Source: Anaerolineales bacterium (lineage in GTDB: Bacteria; Chloroflexota; Anaerolineae; Anaerolineales; Villigracilaceae). Taken from it: a DNA stretch of 64,000 bases. A program made the translations under genes and the position numbers. The notes beneath the pieces are model-generated. The model was not told the DNA's origin, did no database searches, and saw nothing but the letters and a program-made list of their open reading frames with translations. Position 1 is the first letter of the stretch; each line of letters opens with the position of its first letter. Shown here one piece after another: positions 24,870 through 33,176 of this stretch. The DNA lies in NCBI GenBank assembly GCA_020634895.1, contig JACKAV010000005.1, positions 62,001 through 126,000 on the forward strand, in the 5' to 3' direction.

Positions 24870-25750
24870 TGCGCCCTCACGATCGCATCGGTCATCTTCG
24901 CCACGCGCACCATCTCTTTCACGTCATGCACGCGGATGATGTCCGCGCCGCGCGTGATGCCCACTGCCACAGTTGCGGCAGTCCCTTCGATGCGCTGATC
25001 AGGCGGGAGGTCCAGTGTGAAGCCAATGAAGGATTTGCGGGAAGTCCCCAGCAGGATGGGATATCCCATCGAGCGGATCTCGTCGAGGCGGTTGATCAAC
25101 TCAAGATTATGTTCGCGCTTCTTTCCAAAGCCGATGCCTGGGTCGAGCAATATGAGCTTTTTCTCCACCCCAGCTTTGAGCGCGATGTTCACGCTTTCGA
25201 GTAGTTCCCGTTTGACGTCTTCGAGCAGGTCATCATACTCCGCGCCGATGTATGTGCCGCCGAGTTTTTCGCGGACTTCCACGCTTGCAGGATTACTGCG
25301 ATTGTGCATAAGGATGACCGGCGTTTTATGCTTCGCCGCAACGGACGCAAGTTCGGAATCCGCGCGGAATCCCCACACATCATTGATGATGTTCGCACCG
25401 GCTTGAAGCGCCGCATCCGCGACTTTGGCTTTATAGGTATCAATGGAAATGAGAACCTGGGGGAAATTTTTTCGTAACGCCTCAATGACCGGAACCACGC
25501 GGTCCATCTCATCTTCGGCATTGACCGGCTCCGAGCCGGGGCGCGTGGACTCTCCGCCCACATCGAGAATATCCGCGCCGTGGAGAATAAACTCTCTCGC
25601 CTGCTCCACTGCCAAAGCGATCACATCCCCTTTGGCGATGATGCCGTCACCAGAAAACGAATCGGGAGTTACATTCAAGATTCCCATCACATAAGTGCGA
25701 GAACCCCATTCGAATGTAAAACTCCCGATACTTAAAGACTTATTTTTCAC
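24866..25750 (-). CDS. folP: Dihydropteroate synthase
   Basis: Condenses 6-hydroxymethyl-dihydropterin pyrophosphate with p-aminobenzoate in folate synthesis, the sulfonamide target; 294 residues. Signatures MGILNVTPDSFSGDG and ILDVGGESTRPGS near the N-terminus, ISIDTYKAKVADAAL, INDVWGF, ILLDPGIGFGKKREHN and GTSRKSFIG are all present, with the C-terminal RVHDV motif. The start is GTG at 25750, immediately after the stop of the upstream gene; GTG start and zero spacing point to coupling. Confidence 0.95.
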   Translation of the reverse strand: MKNKSLSIGSFTFEWGSRTYVMGILNVTPDSFSGDGIIAKGDVIALAVEQAREFILHGADILDVGGESTRPGSEPVNAEDEMDRVVPVIEALRKNFPQVLISIDTYKAKVADAALQAGANIINDVWGFRADSELASVAAKHKTPVILMHNRSNPASVEVREKLGGTYIGAEYDDLLEDVKRELLESVNIALKAGVEKKLILLDPGIGFGKKREHNLELINRLDEIRSMGYPILLGTSRKSFIGFTLDLPPDQRIEGTAATVAVGITRGADIIRVHDVKEMVRVAKMTDAIVRAQ

Positions 25751-26173
25751 TTATAAGATCTGATCCAACGGGCGCGCCAGCCAGGCTTCAGCTTCGTTGA
25801 TATCAGTGAATATCTTCATCGCCGCGGCAGACTCAGTATCAGCCAGTGCCGCCACTTTGGTAATCCCTTCAGCGACGGCTTCACTTGCCACCACCACCGC
25901 CACGCGGATCTTCCGAGCAGAGGGGTCGCTGTTGGCTTCCACTGCCATGCGTATGGCTTTCTCTGGAATCTCTGGAACGGATCGCAAGTCATAAAGATTG
26001 CGAGTACGACGATCGGCGCCCATCAGGTGATCATGCGCAAATTGATACCAGTGGGCAAGCGTCGCATCAGAGAGATCAGTGAATGTCAGGGTCATGCCTC
26101 CGTCTCCACGGCGGATAACGGAATAGCCAATCCCTGGTTCAGAAGTCCAATTAAGCGGTTTCGATTCAGTCAT
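25751..26173 (-). CDS. SpoIIAA/STAS-like small protein, unknown function
   Basis: 140 residues, start ATG at 26173 with AGGAG 8 nt upstream and a TATAAT -10 further up. The pattern (an initial MTLTFTDLSDATLAHWYQF, then YDLRSVPEIPEKAIRMAVEAN, then alternating strands and helices ending EAEAWLARPL) resembles the SpoIIAA-like STAS fold often seen in lone regulatory or lipid-binding proteins. This assignment rests on pattern only. First gene of the folP operon. Confidence 0.55.
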   Translation of the reverse strand: MTESKPLNWTSEPGIGYSVIRRGDGGMTLTFTDLSDATLAHWYQFAHDHLMGADRRTRNLYDLRSVPEIPEKAIRMAVEANSDPSARKIRVAVVVASEAVAEGITKVAALADTESAAAMKIFTDINEAEAWLARPLDQIL

Positions 26174-26199
26174 GGAAAATCTCCTCTTTTGATGAATCC

Positions 26200-26205
26200 A
26201 TTATA
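26200..26205 (-). promoter_or_regulatory. -10 box of the folP operon
   Basis: TATAAT on the minus strand (26205-26200), about 26 nt before the ATG; the leader contains AGGAG. Confidence 0.55.
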
Positions 26206-26293
26206 ACGCAGGCAAAAGGGATGGCGATGCCAACACAGCTCTCATCGAGAGGGTTTCCCCCAGACAATGCCTCTCCGTATTTTTGAAATCACA

Positions 26294-26302
26294 TGCTATA
26301 AT
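26294..26302 (+). promoter_or_regulatory. Extended -10 promoter of tRNA-Val(UAC)
   Basis: TGCTATAAT, 11 nt before the mature tRNA 5' end, so the precursor leader is about 5 nt. Confidence 0.65.
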
Positions 26303-26313
26303 GCACCCTCGTT

Positions 26314-26387
26314 GGGTGCTTAGCTCAGTTGGTTAGAGCACTTCTTTTACACAGAAGGGGTCGGGGGTTCGAGTCCCTCAGCGCCCA
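26314..26387 (+). tRNA. tRNA-Val(UAC)
   Basis: Acceptor GGGTGCT/AGCGCCC, D-arm AGCTCAGTTGGTTAGAGC, anticodon stem CTTCT/AGAAG with loop TTTACAC giving anticodon TAC (26348-26350), T-arm GGGGTTCGAGTCCC. CCA is not encoded. Confidence 0.96.
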
Positions 26388-26390
26388 CAG

Positions 26391-26420
26391 AAAAGTCCTG
26401 CAATATGCAGGACTTTTTTC
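26391..26420 (+). terminator. tRNA-Val(UAC) terminator
   Basis: AAAAGTCCTGC-AATAT-GCAGGACTTTTTT, an 11-bp stem with a T-run directly after the tRNA. Confidence 0.9.
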
Positions 26421-26441
26421 ATTGAGGTTGAAGATTCGGGC

Positions 26442-28106
26442 TTACCGCCAAATGGGAAAACTGACAGTAGGTGAAGAAATCCGCAGCATTGTTTCATACA
26501 AATGCGAGTTATTGACCAACAGTAACATCACAAAAACCAATAAGAATATCTGAAACCAGTGCTTGTCTGCCAATTTGCGCCATGCCAGCGCAAGGAACAG
26601 GATGATCGCATAGGTCCAATTGGTGGCGTAAAGAAACACGTCCTTGCCGTAGCGCAAGTAAAAGACAAAGAAAAACAGTGAAGTCAAAATGAAAGTGAAG
26701 AAATATCCGTTATCTTGTTTCCGAATATTTTTCAGGAAGAAAACCCCGCCCAGGATGAGCAGTCCTGCCCATACAATGACCAATCCGTCGCCGAGCGGTG
26801 TTTCGTAGTTCGCCAGTTGCATCGGATCTTTCTTGATCGACGCACGGAACATCCAAACTTTTGGGAATGGGAATCCATCCCGAATGACCAGCGGTTCGGG
26901 CGCGACAAAACTATGGAATCCCATGACTATGGCAAGGTACTCCGCCCGATGGAACGTAGGCGGAAATTGGTTATGACCCTCGCCTCCCAGGGTTGAAATG
27001 TCCCAGAAATACGGCTGGGAGTCAGGGTAAACCAGGTTATTCAACAATGACAACGGCACGACCAACGCCCCAATGACAATGCCGTATATGATGATCTGTT
27101 TGATATTCCGCTTGACGAAGAAATGCGCAATAAACGTCTGCGCGACGTTTGTGAAAGTGATGCCGAACGCAACCACCCCGGCAATGACCTGCAAATAAAG
27201 CGGACTATCCTTCAACAGCAAGACAAGAAAGATAAGCGCAATCGCTGAAAGGTAGATATAGCTCTCGATGACAGAACCAAACACAAGTTGAGTCGATGAG
27301 GCGCCGAAGAGGGCAGCGATCAAAAGCGCGAAGGGCAGATTCCCCACTGAGTGTTTAACAAAATACCAGACGAGATATACACATAAAGCTCCGGTCAGAG
27401 CATTGAGAGTAAATGCCGCAAACAGCGTATCCCCTCTGAACAACAGAGCGAGAATGCCTACCAACGGGCGGACGATAAGCAAAATGTAGGGGTGCGCCGG
27501 GCGCCAGTAGTAATCCCTGTAATCGGGTGTGGCGAAACGCCAGCGGTACAAATTTCCATCCGCGTCGAAGAAGATGTCGTCTGCATCGTAAGATGGACGA
27601 TTAAAAATAGATGCAAAAATCAGATAGACACAGAAGAACAGGAAAGCGATCAGCAGTCCTTCCAGATTCTCATCGATAAATTTGAAGAAACGAGTCTCTC
27701 TCCAGTTCTTTCGCCTCGCAACCTGTACCAGAACCATTGCTACAAAAAATGGCGGGATCAACGCATTCAGGAATGAAACACGTACATTCGCATCGATATG
27801 AAACGCTGTATTATTAAATAGATTAGGGTAAAGACTCGCCATGTAGTACATGGCTGGAATAAAAACGATCAGTGCGGCAAAAAGCCCGGCGATGAGTACT
27901 GAATCAAATGGCTTGGAGCGAAAATCCCGCATGGCTCTGCCCAGCAAATAATAAAAGAACAGGTTTGCCAAACTGTGGACAATAACTGCGATCAAAGCCA
28001 CCTGAAACGATGTTGGGTAAAAGTTTTCCAGGTAGGCTGTTACAAAATAAGTAAAAGGGATGCCCAATACCCAGGCAATGGGGAGGCGTTTATCGAGTAT
28101 TTGCAC
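26442..28106 (-). CDS. Polytopic GT-C-like membrane protein (paralog of the gene at 29799)
   Basis: About 554 residues with 12 or more predicted membrane helices. The start is uncertain: GTG at 28106 has AAGGAA 9-10 nt upstream and is preferred to TTG at 28115. An extracytoplasmic segment carries SYDADDIFFDADGNLYRW and HPYILLIVRPLV, shared almost word for word with the protein at 29799-31811. The acidic DDxFFDADG stretch between early helices fits the catalytic loop of GT-C fold glycosyltransferases that use lipid-linked sugars, so a glycosyltransferase role is inferred, not shown. Near the C-terminus FYLRYGKDVFLYATNWTYAIILFLAL is also shared, though divided by substitutions. It diverges from the glycosyltransferase at 28214. 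Confidence 0.65.
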   Translation of the reverse strand: MQILDKRLPIAWVLGIPFTYFVTAYLENFYPTSFQVALIAVIVHSLANLFFYYLLGRAMRDFRSKPFDSVLIAGLFAALIVFIPAMYYMASLYPNLFNNTAFHIDANVRVSFLNALIPPFFVAMVLVQVARRKNWRETRFFKFIDENLEGLLIAFLFFCVYLIFASIFNRPSYDADDIFFDADGNLYRWRFATPDYRDYYWRPAHPYILLIVRPLVGILALLFRGDTLFAAFTLNALTGALCVYLVWYFVKHSVGNLPFALLIAALFGASSTQLVFGSVIESYIYLSAIALIFLVLLLKDSPLYLQVIAGVVAFGITFTNVAQTFIAHFFVKRNIKQIIIYGIVIGALVVPLSLLNNLVYPDSQPYFWDISTLGGEGHNQFPPTFHRAEYLAIVMGFHSFVAPEPLVIRDGFPFPKVWMFRASIKKDPMQLANYETPLGDGLVIVWAGLLILGGVFFLKNIRKQDNGYFFTFILTSLFFFVFYLRYGKDVFLYATNWTYAIILFLALAWRKLADKHWFQIFLLVFVMLLLVNNSHLYETMLRISSPTVSFPIWR

Positions 28107-28199
28107 GCTGATCAATTCCTTAGAAACGGGTCGAGTCTACCACAACGAGTTTATCAGATTAGGTCCGAGGCGGAGGTTATCAAATCAACACAGGGATGG

Positions 28200-28205
28200 T
28201 ATATT
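28200..28205 (+). promoter_or_regulatory. -10 box placed next to the glycosyltransferase start (near-leaderless)
   Basis: TATATT, 8 nt before the ATG at 28214; the predicted leader is about 2 nt. No Shine-Dalgarno. Confidence 0.45.
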
Positions 28206-28213
28206 CTCGAAAC

Positions 28214-29791
28214 ATGAACGCGCTCAAAAACTTCATCAACCGCTGGAAAATCCCCCTGCTTTTCACTGTCATTCTTATTATCGGGATCTATGCCCGCACA
28301 TGGGAATTTGCCAGCCTGCCGCCCGGCATGAACGTGGATGAAGCCTCGATCGGGACAGAAGCATATTATCTCTACAAATTCGGCATGGACCGCTATGGTA
28401 TGACCTACCCGGTTCATCTTATTTCCTGGGGCAGCGGACAAAACGCGCTGTACGCCTATCTACTAATTCCATTTGTAGCTCTGAAAGGCATCAACGCTTT
28501 TTCCGTGCGCCTGCCAATGATGCTGGCGGGAATCCTCTCACTGCCGTTGATATTCATCGCAGGCAGACGTTTATTCAACGACAAATTCGCGCTGCTGGCG
28601 ATGTTCTTCATGGCAGTCTCGCCGTGGCATATTGTCAACTCAAGGTGGGCGGTTGAATCGAATATCATGCCTTTTCTTTTTCTGGCAGGATTTACGGCGC
28701 TCACACTCGCGGACTCAAAAAACTGGTGGCTGCTTGTATCATCCATTTTCTTTGCGTCTTGTTTATATGCCTATGGGACGGCTTATGTTGGCGTTCCGGT
28801 TTTTCTTCTGCTGACAATTCCGCTCCTGCTTAAACTAAAACGTGTTACGGCAAAGCAGGTAGTTATCAGCGCTGTTATATTTTTCCTTCTCGCCCTTCCA
28901 ATTGGACTGTTCATCATCGTCAATACATTCAAGTTGGAAACTATTCATCTTGGGCTGATGACCATTCCGCGTTTGCCGGTCGAAGCCCGCTATGAAACGA
29001 TGGCTGCCGTATTTGGGAAAAGTCCGTTCGCAGCGATTGCCGCAAACGCAAAGATCATGTTCGATGTTCTGTGGACGCAATCCGATGCCTTCCCGTGGAA
29101 CTTCGTCGAGCCGTTCGGGTATTTTTACAAAATCACCTTCCCGCTTATCCTGTTCGGATTTCTTCTCACACTGCCGTTCAAATTCGTCAAAGAGAATCGC
29201 CCTGAACGTTGGTTGATCGCGGCGTGGATGCTCGCTTCATTCGCCGTTGGGATCATTCACCCGGTCAACCTGACGCGCTTCAATCTTGTCTTTACGCCGA
29301 TCCTGCTTTGCATCGCCTTGCTTTTTGTTGACATTGACAAACGTCTGCCGCACATCACCCCCATCGTTGTCGTCATCTTTTCAATAGCATTTATTTTCTT
29401 CAACCGCGCCTATCACGGCGATGAATACCGCAAGGTCACCAGCGCGATCTTCAACGAAGGCATCATTCCTGCCATCGAATACGCAACCGATAAAAGCGAT
29501 TCGCTTATCTGCTTCACAGACCAGCAGTATTCGCTTTACATCTATGTTTTGCTGACGCAGAAATATCATCCATCGGAATATGTCAACGACCTTGAATGGA
29601 TCGATCCCATTGACCCGGCTGACCCTGCGCGGACTCTGCTTGCGCTCAAGCAATTCCGCTTCAAACCGGACGATTGCCTGAGCGATCCCCAAGCGGCTTA
29701 TATCCTCACCCTGAAAGAGACTCCGCCAAACCCGGACATCGAATACAAGGATAAGAAGTTTACGAAGTTCGTGGTCTGGCTGCCAAAGTAA
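28214..29791 (+). CDS. ArnT/PMT-type glycosyltransferase, family 39/83-like
   Basis: 525 residues, about 11 membrane helices. The first periplasmic loop has SLPPGMNVDEASIGTEAYYL, where the Asp-Glu pair matches the catalytic acidic motif of protein O-mannosyltransferase and ArnT-like enzymes, which move sugars from polyprenyl phosphates to proteins or lipids. LISWGSGQNALYAYL and VSPWHIVNSRWAVESNIMPF are further family features. A soluble C-terminal domain follows (about 400-525). Donor and acceptor are unknown. It sits between two paralogous GT-C-like proteins on the opposite strand. Confidence 0.85.
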   Translation: MNALKNFINRWKIPLLFTVILIIGIYARTWEFASLPPGMNVDEASIGTEAYYLYKFGMDRYGMTYPVHLISWGSGQNALYAYLLIPFVALKGINAFSVRLPMMLAGILSLPLIFIAGRRLFNDKFALLAMFFMAVSPWHIVNSRWAVESNIMPFLFLAGFTALTLADSKNWWLLVSSIFFASCLYAYGTAYVGVPVFLLLTIPLLLKLKRVTAKQVVISAVIFFLLALPIGLFIIVNTFKLETIHLGLMTIPRLPVEARYETMAAVFGKSPFAAIAANAKIMFDVLWTQSDAFPWNFVEPFGYFYKITFPLILFGFLLTLPFKFVKENRPERWLIAAWMLASFAVGIIHPVNLTRFNLVFTPILLCIALLFVDIDKRLPHITPIVVVIFSIAFIFFNRAYHGDEYRKVTSAIFNEGIIPAIEYATDKSDSLICFTDQQYSLYIYVLLTQKYHPSEYVNDLEWIDPIDPADPARTLLALKQFRFKPDDCLSDPQAAYILTLKETPPNPDIEYKDKKFTKFVVWLPK

Positions 29792-29798
29792 AAGTCAA

Positions 29799-31811
29799 TT
29801 ACACCTGCGAAGCCAATATCTTGAGGATATTCAAAAGCAATATTCCGTTATTCCATATCAAAAGGGACAGAAACGCCAGCAAAACAACCTGAAACCATTT
29901 ACGGTCTGCAACAGTTTGCCATGAAAGCCCAAGGAACAGGATCAACGCATACGTCCAGTTGGGGGTATAGAGGAACAACTCCTTGCCGTAACGCAAGTGG
30001 ATCAGCACATTCAGTCCCATACAACCCAATAACGCAATTGACAGGCGCAAATGCTGATTCTTCTTGAGATTCACGATGAAAAGAATCGCGCCAAAGAGCA
30101 GCAGTCCCAGCCACGCCCACGAAGTGACGGTTTGAATCGGCAGGTCATATTGACTTAAGGCATTGATCTCCGGCTTGAAGAAACGGAATTGGATAAAGGG
30201 AATATCCTTGTCGTACAGAATCGGCGTGGGCGCAACGACATTATGGAAGAAGAATGCGCGGATCAACGCCTGAATCCGCAGGCTGTTCAACGGAAACAGA
30301 TTCTGCTGTTCCGCCTGCAGCGTGGACGGCACAAAGAAGAACGGATGCGCGTTCGGGAAAAGCAGGTTATTCATCAATGTCAGCAAAACCAAAAAGACAA
30401 GCACTGAAACCACAAAGCGGATCATCTGCTTGATATTCGGCTTGACCGTGAAAAGCGCAATGACATTCTGCGCAAAGTTGGTGTATGTAATGCCAATGGT
30501 CACCAGACTGGCGGCGACAAGCGCGGGAAGTGGTCTATCCTTCAGCAGGAGCATAAAGAACAGCAGCAAACTCGCAGCGAGGAAAATGTATGTTTCGATG
30601 AGCGAGCCAAAGATCAGGTGTGAGGCGGTCAATCCCAACAGCGCGGATATCAGCGACGCGTAAACCGAATTCCCGGTCACAGATTTGATGAATATCCACA
30701 CAAGATAAACGCAGGCTGCGCCGCCCAATGCCACGAACAGATACGCGCCCCAGAGTTTATCGCCCTTGAGGAAGAACGAAATGATATCCACCAGCGGTCT
30801 GAAAAGCAGGATCACGAACGGATGTACCGAACGCTGGTAGAAATCCTGCCAGTTGTCGGTGATGAGGCGGATGCGCCAGTTCGCGCCGTCGGCATCGAAG
30901 AAGATATCATCCACATCGAAGCGCGGGTCGTTAATGACAGACGCGATCAAAAGATATAGAACAGAAAATAGCAGCGAGAGCGAAATCCCCGCCAGGTTTG
31001 CGCTGACATAGGCATACAGCCTGGTCTGCTTGACGCGGTTATAGAAGCCGCTGAATTTCAATTTGAGATGCAGCCATGCCTGCCAGGGCAGCGCCAGCAA
31101 ACTGACGAACATGAAGACATCGCTGGTGTTTCGGTTCAAAATGAAGTGGGACATGGGAAACAGTGAAACCTGCTGGTCCGACTGGAACGACCACATAATA
31201 AAACCGATCATCAACACGAACAACGTGCCATGCGCGACCGCATCAAACCAACGTTCGCCTGCTACACGCCGCACCCTGCCCATTAAGAAATATCCGCCCA
31301 CGCTGAGGATTGCCTGCAAAATGATCGTCAGCAAAATGATCTCTATCGAGCTGGTATAGAAATCATCCAAAAAACCGAGAAGAATGGAACTAAAAAAGAA
31401 CGCGAACAGCCACGCGCCGAATATGCGTAAAAATCCACCCGCCTCCAACAACTCATGAACGGAATGTGCCGCGGGAATCGTCAGCAGAAGAAAAACCGTA
31501 ACAAGGATGATCAATAATGCAATGGAAAAATGCGCAACAAGCAGAGACAGCAAAACCGAAAGGATCGCCCACGTAAAGATGAATCCGCGTGCCGAAAGGG
31601 ACGTTCCCGCAAGGGATTTCCCCATGACCGACATCAAAGCCAAAAGGCAAATAAATATCGCCGCGGCGGGGACGAGTACCAGAAATAACTGGTCAACTAA
31701 CCCGCGCGAATTAAGATCGAAGAACATCTGCGCCAGACTAAATGAGACGCCAATCCCCACAACCGCACTGATAAGAATACGCCAGATATTCGAAAGCCTC
31801 TGATCGGTCAT
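29799..31811 (-). CDS. Polytopic GT-C-like membrane protein (paralog of the gene at 26442)
   Basis: 670 residues with about 14 predicted membrane helices. The central part repeats the paralog: FDVDDIFFDADGANWRIRL, SVHPFVILLFRPLVD, LIFGSLIETYIFLA and IGITYTNFAQNVIA. It has an extra N-terminal block of 4-5 helices (1-240) absent or shorter in the 554-residue paralog. The ATG at 31811 lies 6 nt after the stop of the P1 peptidase gene, with AAGGAATAAGGGA as overlapping ribosome site, so it is the second gene of that operon. A glycosyltransferase role is inferred from the acidic loop and topology only. It converges with the glycosyltransferase gene at 28214, with a 7-nt spacer. Confidence 0.65.
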   Translation of the reverse strand: MTDQRLSNIWRILISAVVGIGVSFSLAQMFFDLNSRGLVDQLFLVLVPAAAIFICLLALMSVMGKSLAGTSLSARGFIFTWAILSVLLSLLVAHFSIALLIILVTVFLLLTIPAAHSVHELLEAGGFLRIFGAWLFAFFFSSILLGFLDDFYTSSIEIILLTIILQAILSVGGYFLMGRVRRVAGERWFDAVAHGTLFVLMIGFIMWSFQSDQQVSLFPMSHFILNRNTSDVFMFVSLLALPWQAWLHLKLKFSGFYNRVKQTRLYAYVSANLAGISLSLLFSVLYLLIASVINDPRFDVDDIFFDADGANWRIRLITDNWQDFYQRSVHPFVILLFRPLVDIISFFLKGDKLWGAYLFVALGGAACVYLVWIFIKSVTGNSVYASLISALLGLTASHLIFGSLIETYIFLAASLLLFFMLLLKDRPLPALVAASLVTIGITYTNFAQNVIALFTVKPNIKQMIRFVVSVLVFLVLLTLMNNLLFPNAHPFFFVPSTLQAEQQNLFPLNSLRIQALIRAFFFHNVVAPTPILYDKDIPFIQFRFFKPEINALSQYDLPIQTVTSWAWLGLLLFGAILFIVNLKKNQHLRLSIALLGCMGLNVLIHLRYGKELFLYTPNWTYALILFLGLSWQTVADRKWFQVVLLAFLSLLIWNNGILLLNILKILASQV

Positions 31812-31817
31812 ATTCCC

Positions 31818-32777
31818 TTATTCCTTATCTGCCGAATCCGCCAAACCGGGCAGCCCGCCAGCCGAAACCGAAGCCTGCACCGCACGGACAACCGCCTGCG
31901 CAAACGCTTCCGCCGCAAACGCGCCCACTGTCGAAAGGTCGATGCTTTTCCCGCCGGTCGCCAGCGCGAAGATAGTATCGCCATCGAATTGAGTATGTGT
32001 CGGGCGGATCGTGCGCGCCATGCCGTCATGCGCCATCTCTGCCACACGCGTCATGTCCGCTTTTGAGAATTTCGCATTGACCGCCACCACGCCAATCACC
32101 GTATTCCTTCGCAGCATCGGCAAACGCGACGCCGTCTTTAACCATTCCTGCGTCTTCTTCTTGTTGCGGATTCCCGCCACGAACGCGCCGGTATCGGGAT
32201 CATAAATATCGCCCAACGCGTTGACGGCGACGATCGCGCCAACGACGATTCCCCGTCCAAGTTGGATGCTCGCGCTTCCGATCCCGGACTTCATGGCTTG
32301 CTTCATCCCAAGCATTTTGCCCACGCTCGCGCCTGTCCCTGCTCCCACCACCCCCTCGGCAGTTTCCTTTTTCGACGCATTCACGCACGCCTGATATCCC
32401 ATCTCGGCATCCGGGCGGATATGGGACTGACCCAGGTCGAGGTCATACAAAATGGCGGATGGCACGATTGGGACCAACGCCTCGCGAGTCTTGAACCCAA
32501 CCTGTTTCTCTTCGAGATAGCGCATCACCCCCGACGCTGCATCCAGCCCAAAGGCGGAACCGCCCGCCAGCATCACCGCGTGGACCTTCTGAACCATATT
32601 GCCCGGGTTCAACAAGTCCGTTTCGCGCGTGCCGGGCGCGCCGCCGCGCACATCCACACCGGCGACGGCTCCCTTGCGGGAAAGTACAACAGTACAGCCG
32701 GTAAGCGCATCCATATTTTGGGCGTGTCCCACTTCAATACCGGGGACATCTGTGATCGAGTTGTTTAATTTAGTCAT
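31818..32777 (-). CDS. P1-family (S58, DmpA-type) peptidase
   Basis: 319 residues, related to L-aminopeptidase D-Ala-esterase/amidase DmpA, an N-terminal-nucleophile hydrolase that cleaves itself. Starts with the family pattern ITDVPGIEVGHA; DVRGGAPGTRETDLL, VMLAGGSAFGLDAASGVMRYL, GVVGAGTGASVGK and GAIVAVNALGDI follow, the last at the position of the usual self-cleavage site. The expected nucleophile (Ser/Thr) cannot be placed with certainty. Substrate unknown. The next gene in the operon is a GT-C-like membrane protein. Confidence 0.85.
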   Translation of the reverse strand: MTKLNNSITDVPGIEVGHAQNMDALTGCTVVLSRKGAVAGVDVRGGAPGTRETDLLNPGNMVQKVHAVMLAGGSAFGLDAASGVMRYLEEKQVGFKTREALVPIVPSAILYDLDLGQSHIRPDAEMGYQACVNASKKETAEGVVGAGTGASVGKMLGMKQAMKSGIGSASIQLGRGIVVGAIVAVNALGDIYDPDTGAFVAGIRNKKKTQEWLKTASRLPMLRRNTVIGVVAVNAKFSKADMTRVAEMAHDGMARTIRPTHTQFDGDTIFALATGGKSIDLSTVGAFAAEAFAQAVVRAVQASVSAGGLPGLADSADKE

Positions 32778-32790
32778 GTCATTAAAAGTT

Positions 32791-32816
32791 GACAGTCACT
32801 TGCACAAGTGACTGTC
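32791..32816 (-). terminator. Hairpin between small acidic protein gene and P1 peptidase
   Basis: GACAGTCACTT-GCAC-AAGTGACTGTC, a perfect 11-bp stem. On the minus strand it is followed by AACTTTTAA, a weak T-run, so it may terminate or attenuate between the two genes. Confidence 0.6.
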
Positions 32817-32827
32817 GTTTAAGTGTA

Positions 32828-33121
32828 CTACTTTCCCAATTCTTGTAAAAGTTGTAAAAACTCCGTCCAATCTTCGTTATCCATCCAGATGTCCACGTTA
32901 TCGAAAGAGACGGCGTACATTCCATCTTCATCGGGCTTGGCTTGCTTCAGTTCAGGGATGGAAGCAAGCAGTTCGCCCCATTCTTCCATGAAGAAGTTTA
33001 TTGTGGCGCGGCCCAGTTGCAGATAATAGGTCAACTCGCCATCGGGTTCATCCGCCCGCCATGCCATGAAGTTCTCGGTTTCGGCGAGGGTTTCGGTATT
33101 GGGTTCCTGTGTATTGCTCAT
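32828..33121 (-). CDS. Small acidic protein, unknown function
   Basis: 97 residues; ATG at 33121 with AGGAGA 7-8 nt upstream. Very acidic (many Asp/Glu), no Cys, no membrane helix. Recognisable strings are FMAWRADEPDGELTYYLQLG, FFMEEWGELL and VSFDNVDIWMDNEDW. The alternating hydrophobic pattern suggests a small alpha/beta fold. No family recognised. It lies between the AI-2E-type transporter and the P1 peptidase, all on the minus strand. Confidence 0.7.
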   Translation of the reverse strand: MSNTQEPNTETLAETENFMAWRADEPDGELTYYLQLGRATINFFMEEWGELLASIPELKQAKPDEDGMYAVSFDNVDIWMDNEDWTEFLQLLQELGK

Positions 33122-33176
33122 TGTGTCTCCTATAGAATTAGTGTTTCAACAGAAAAGTTTCCAGCGAAGGAAAAGG

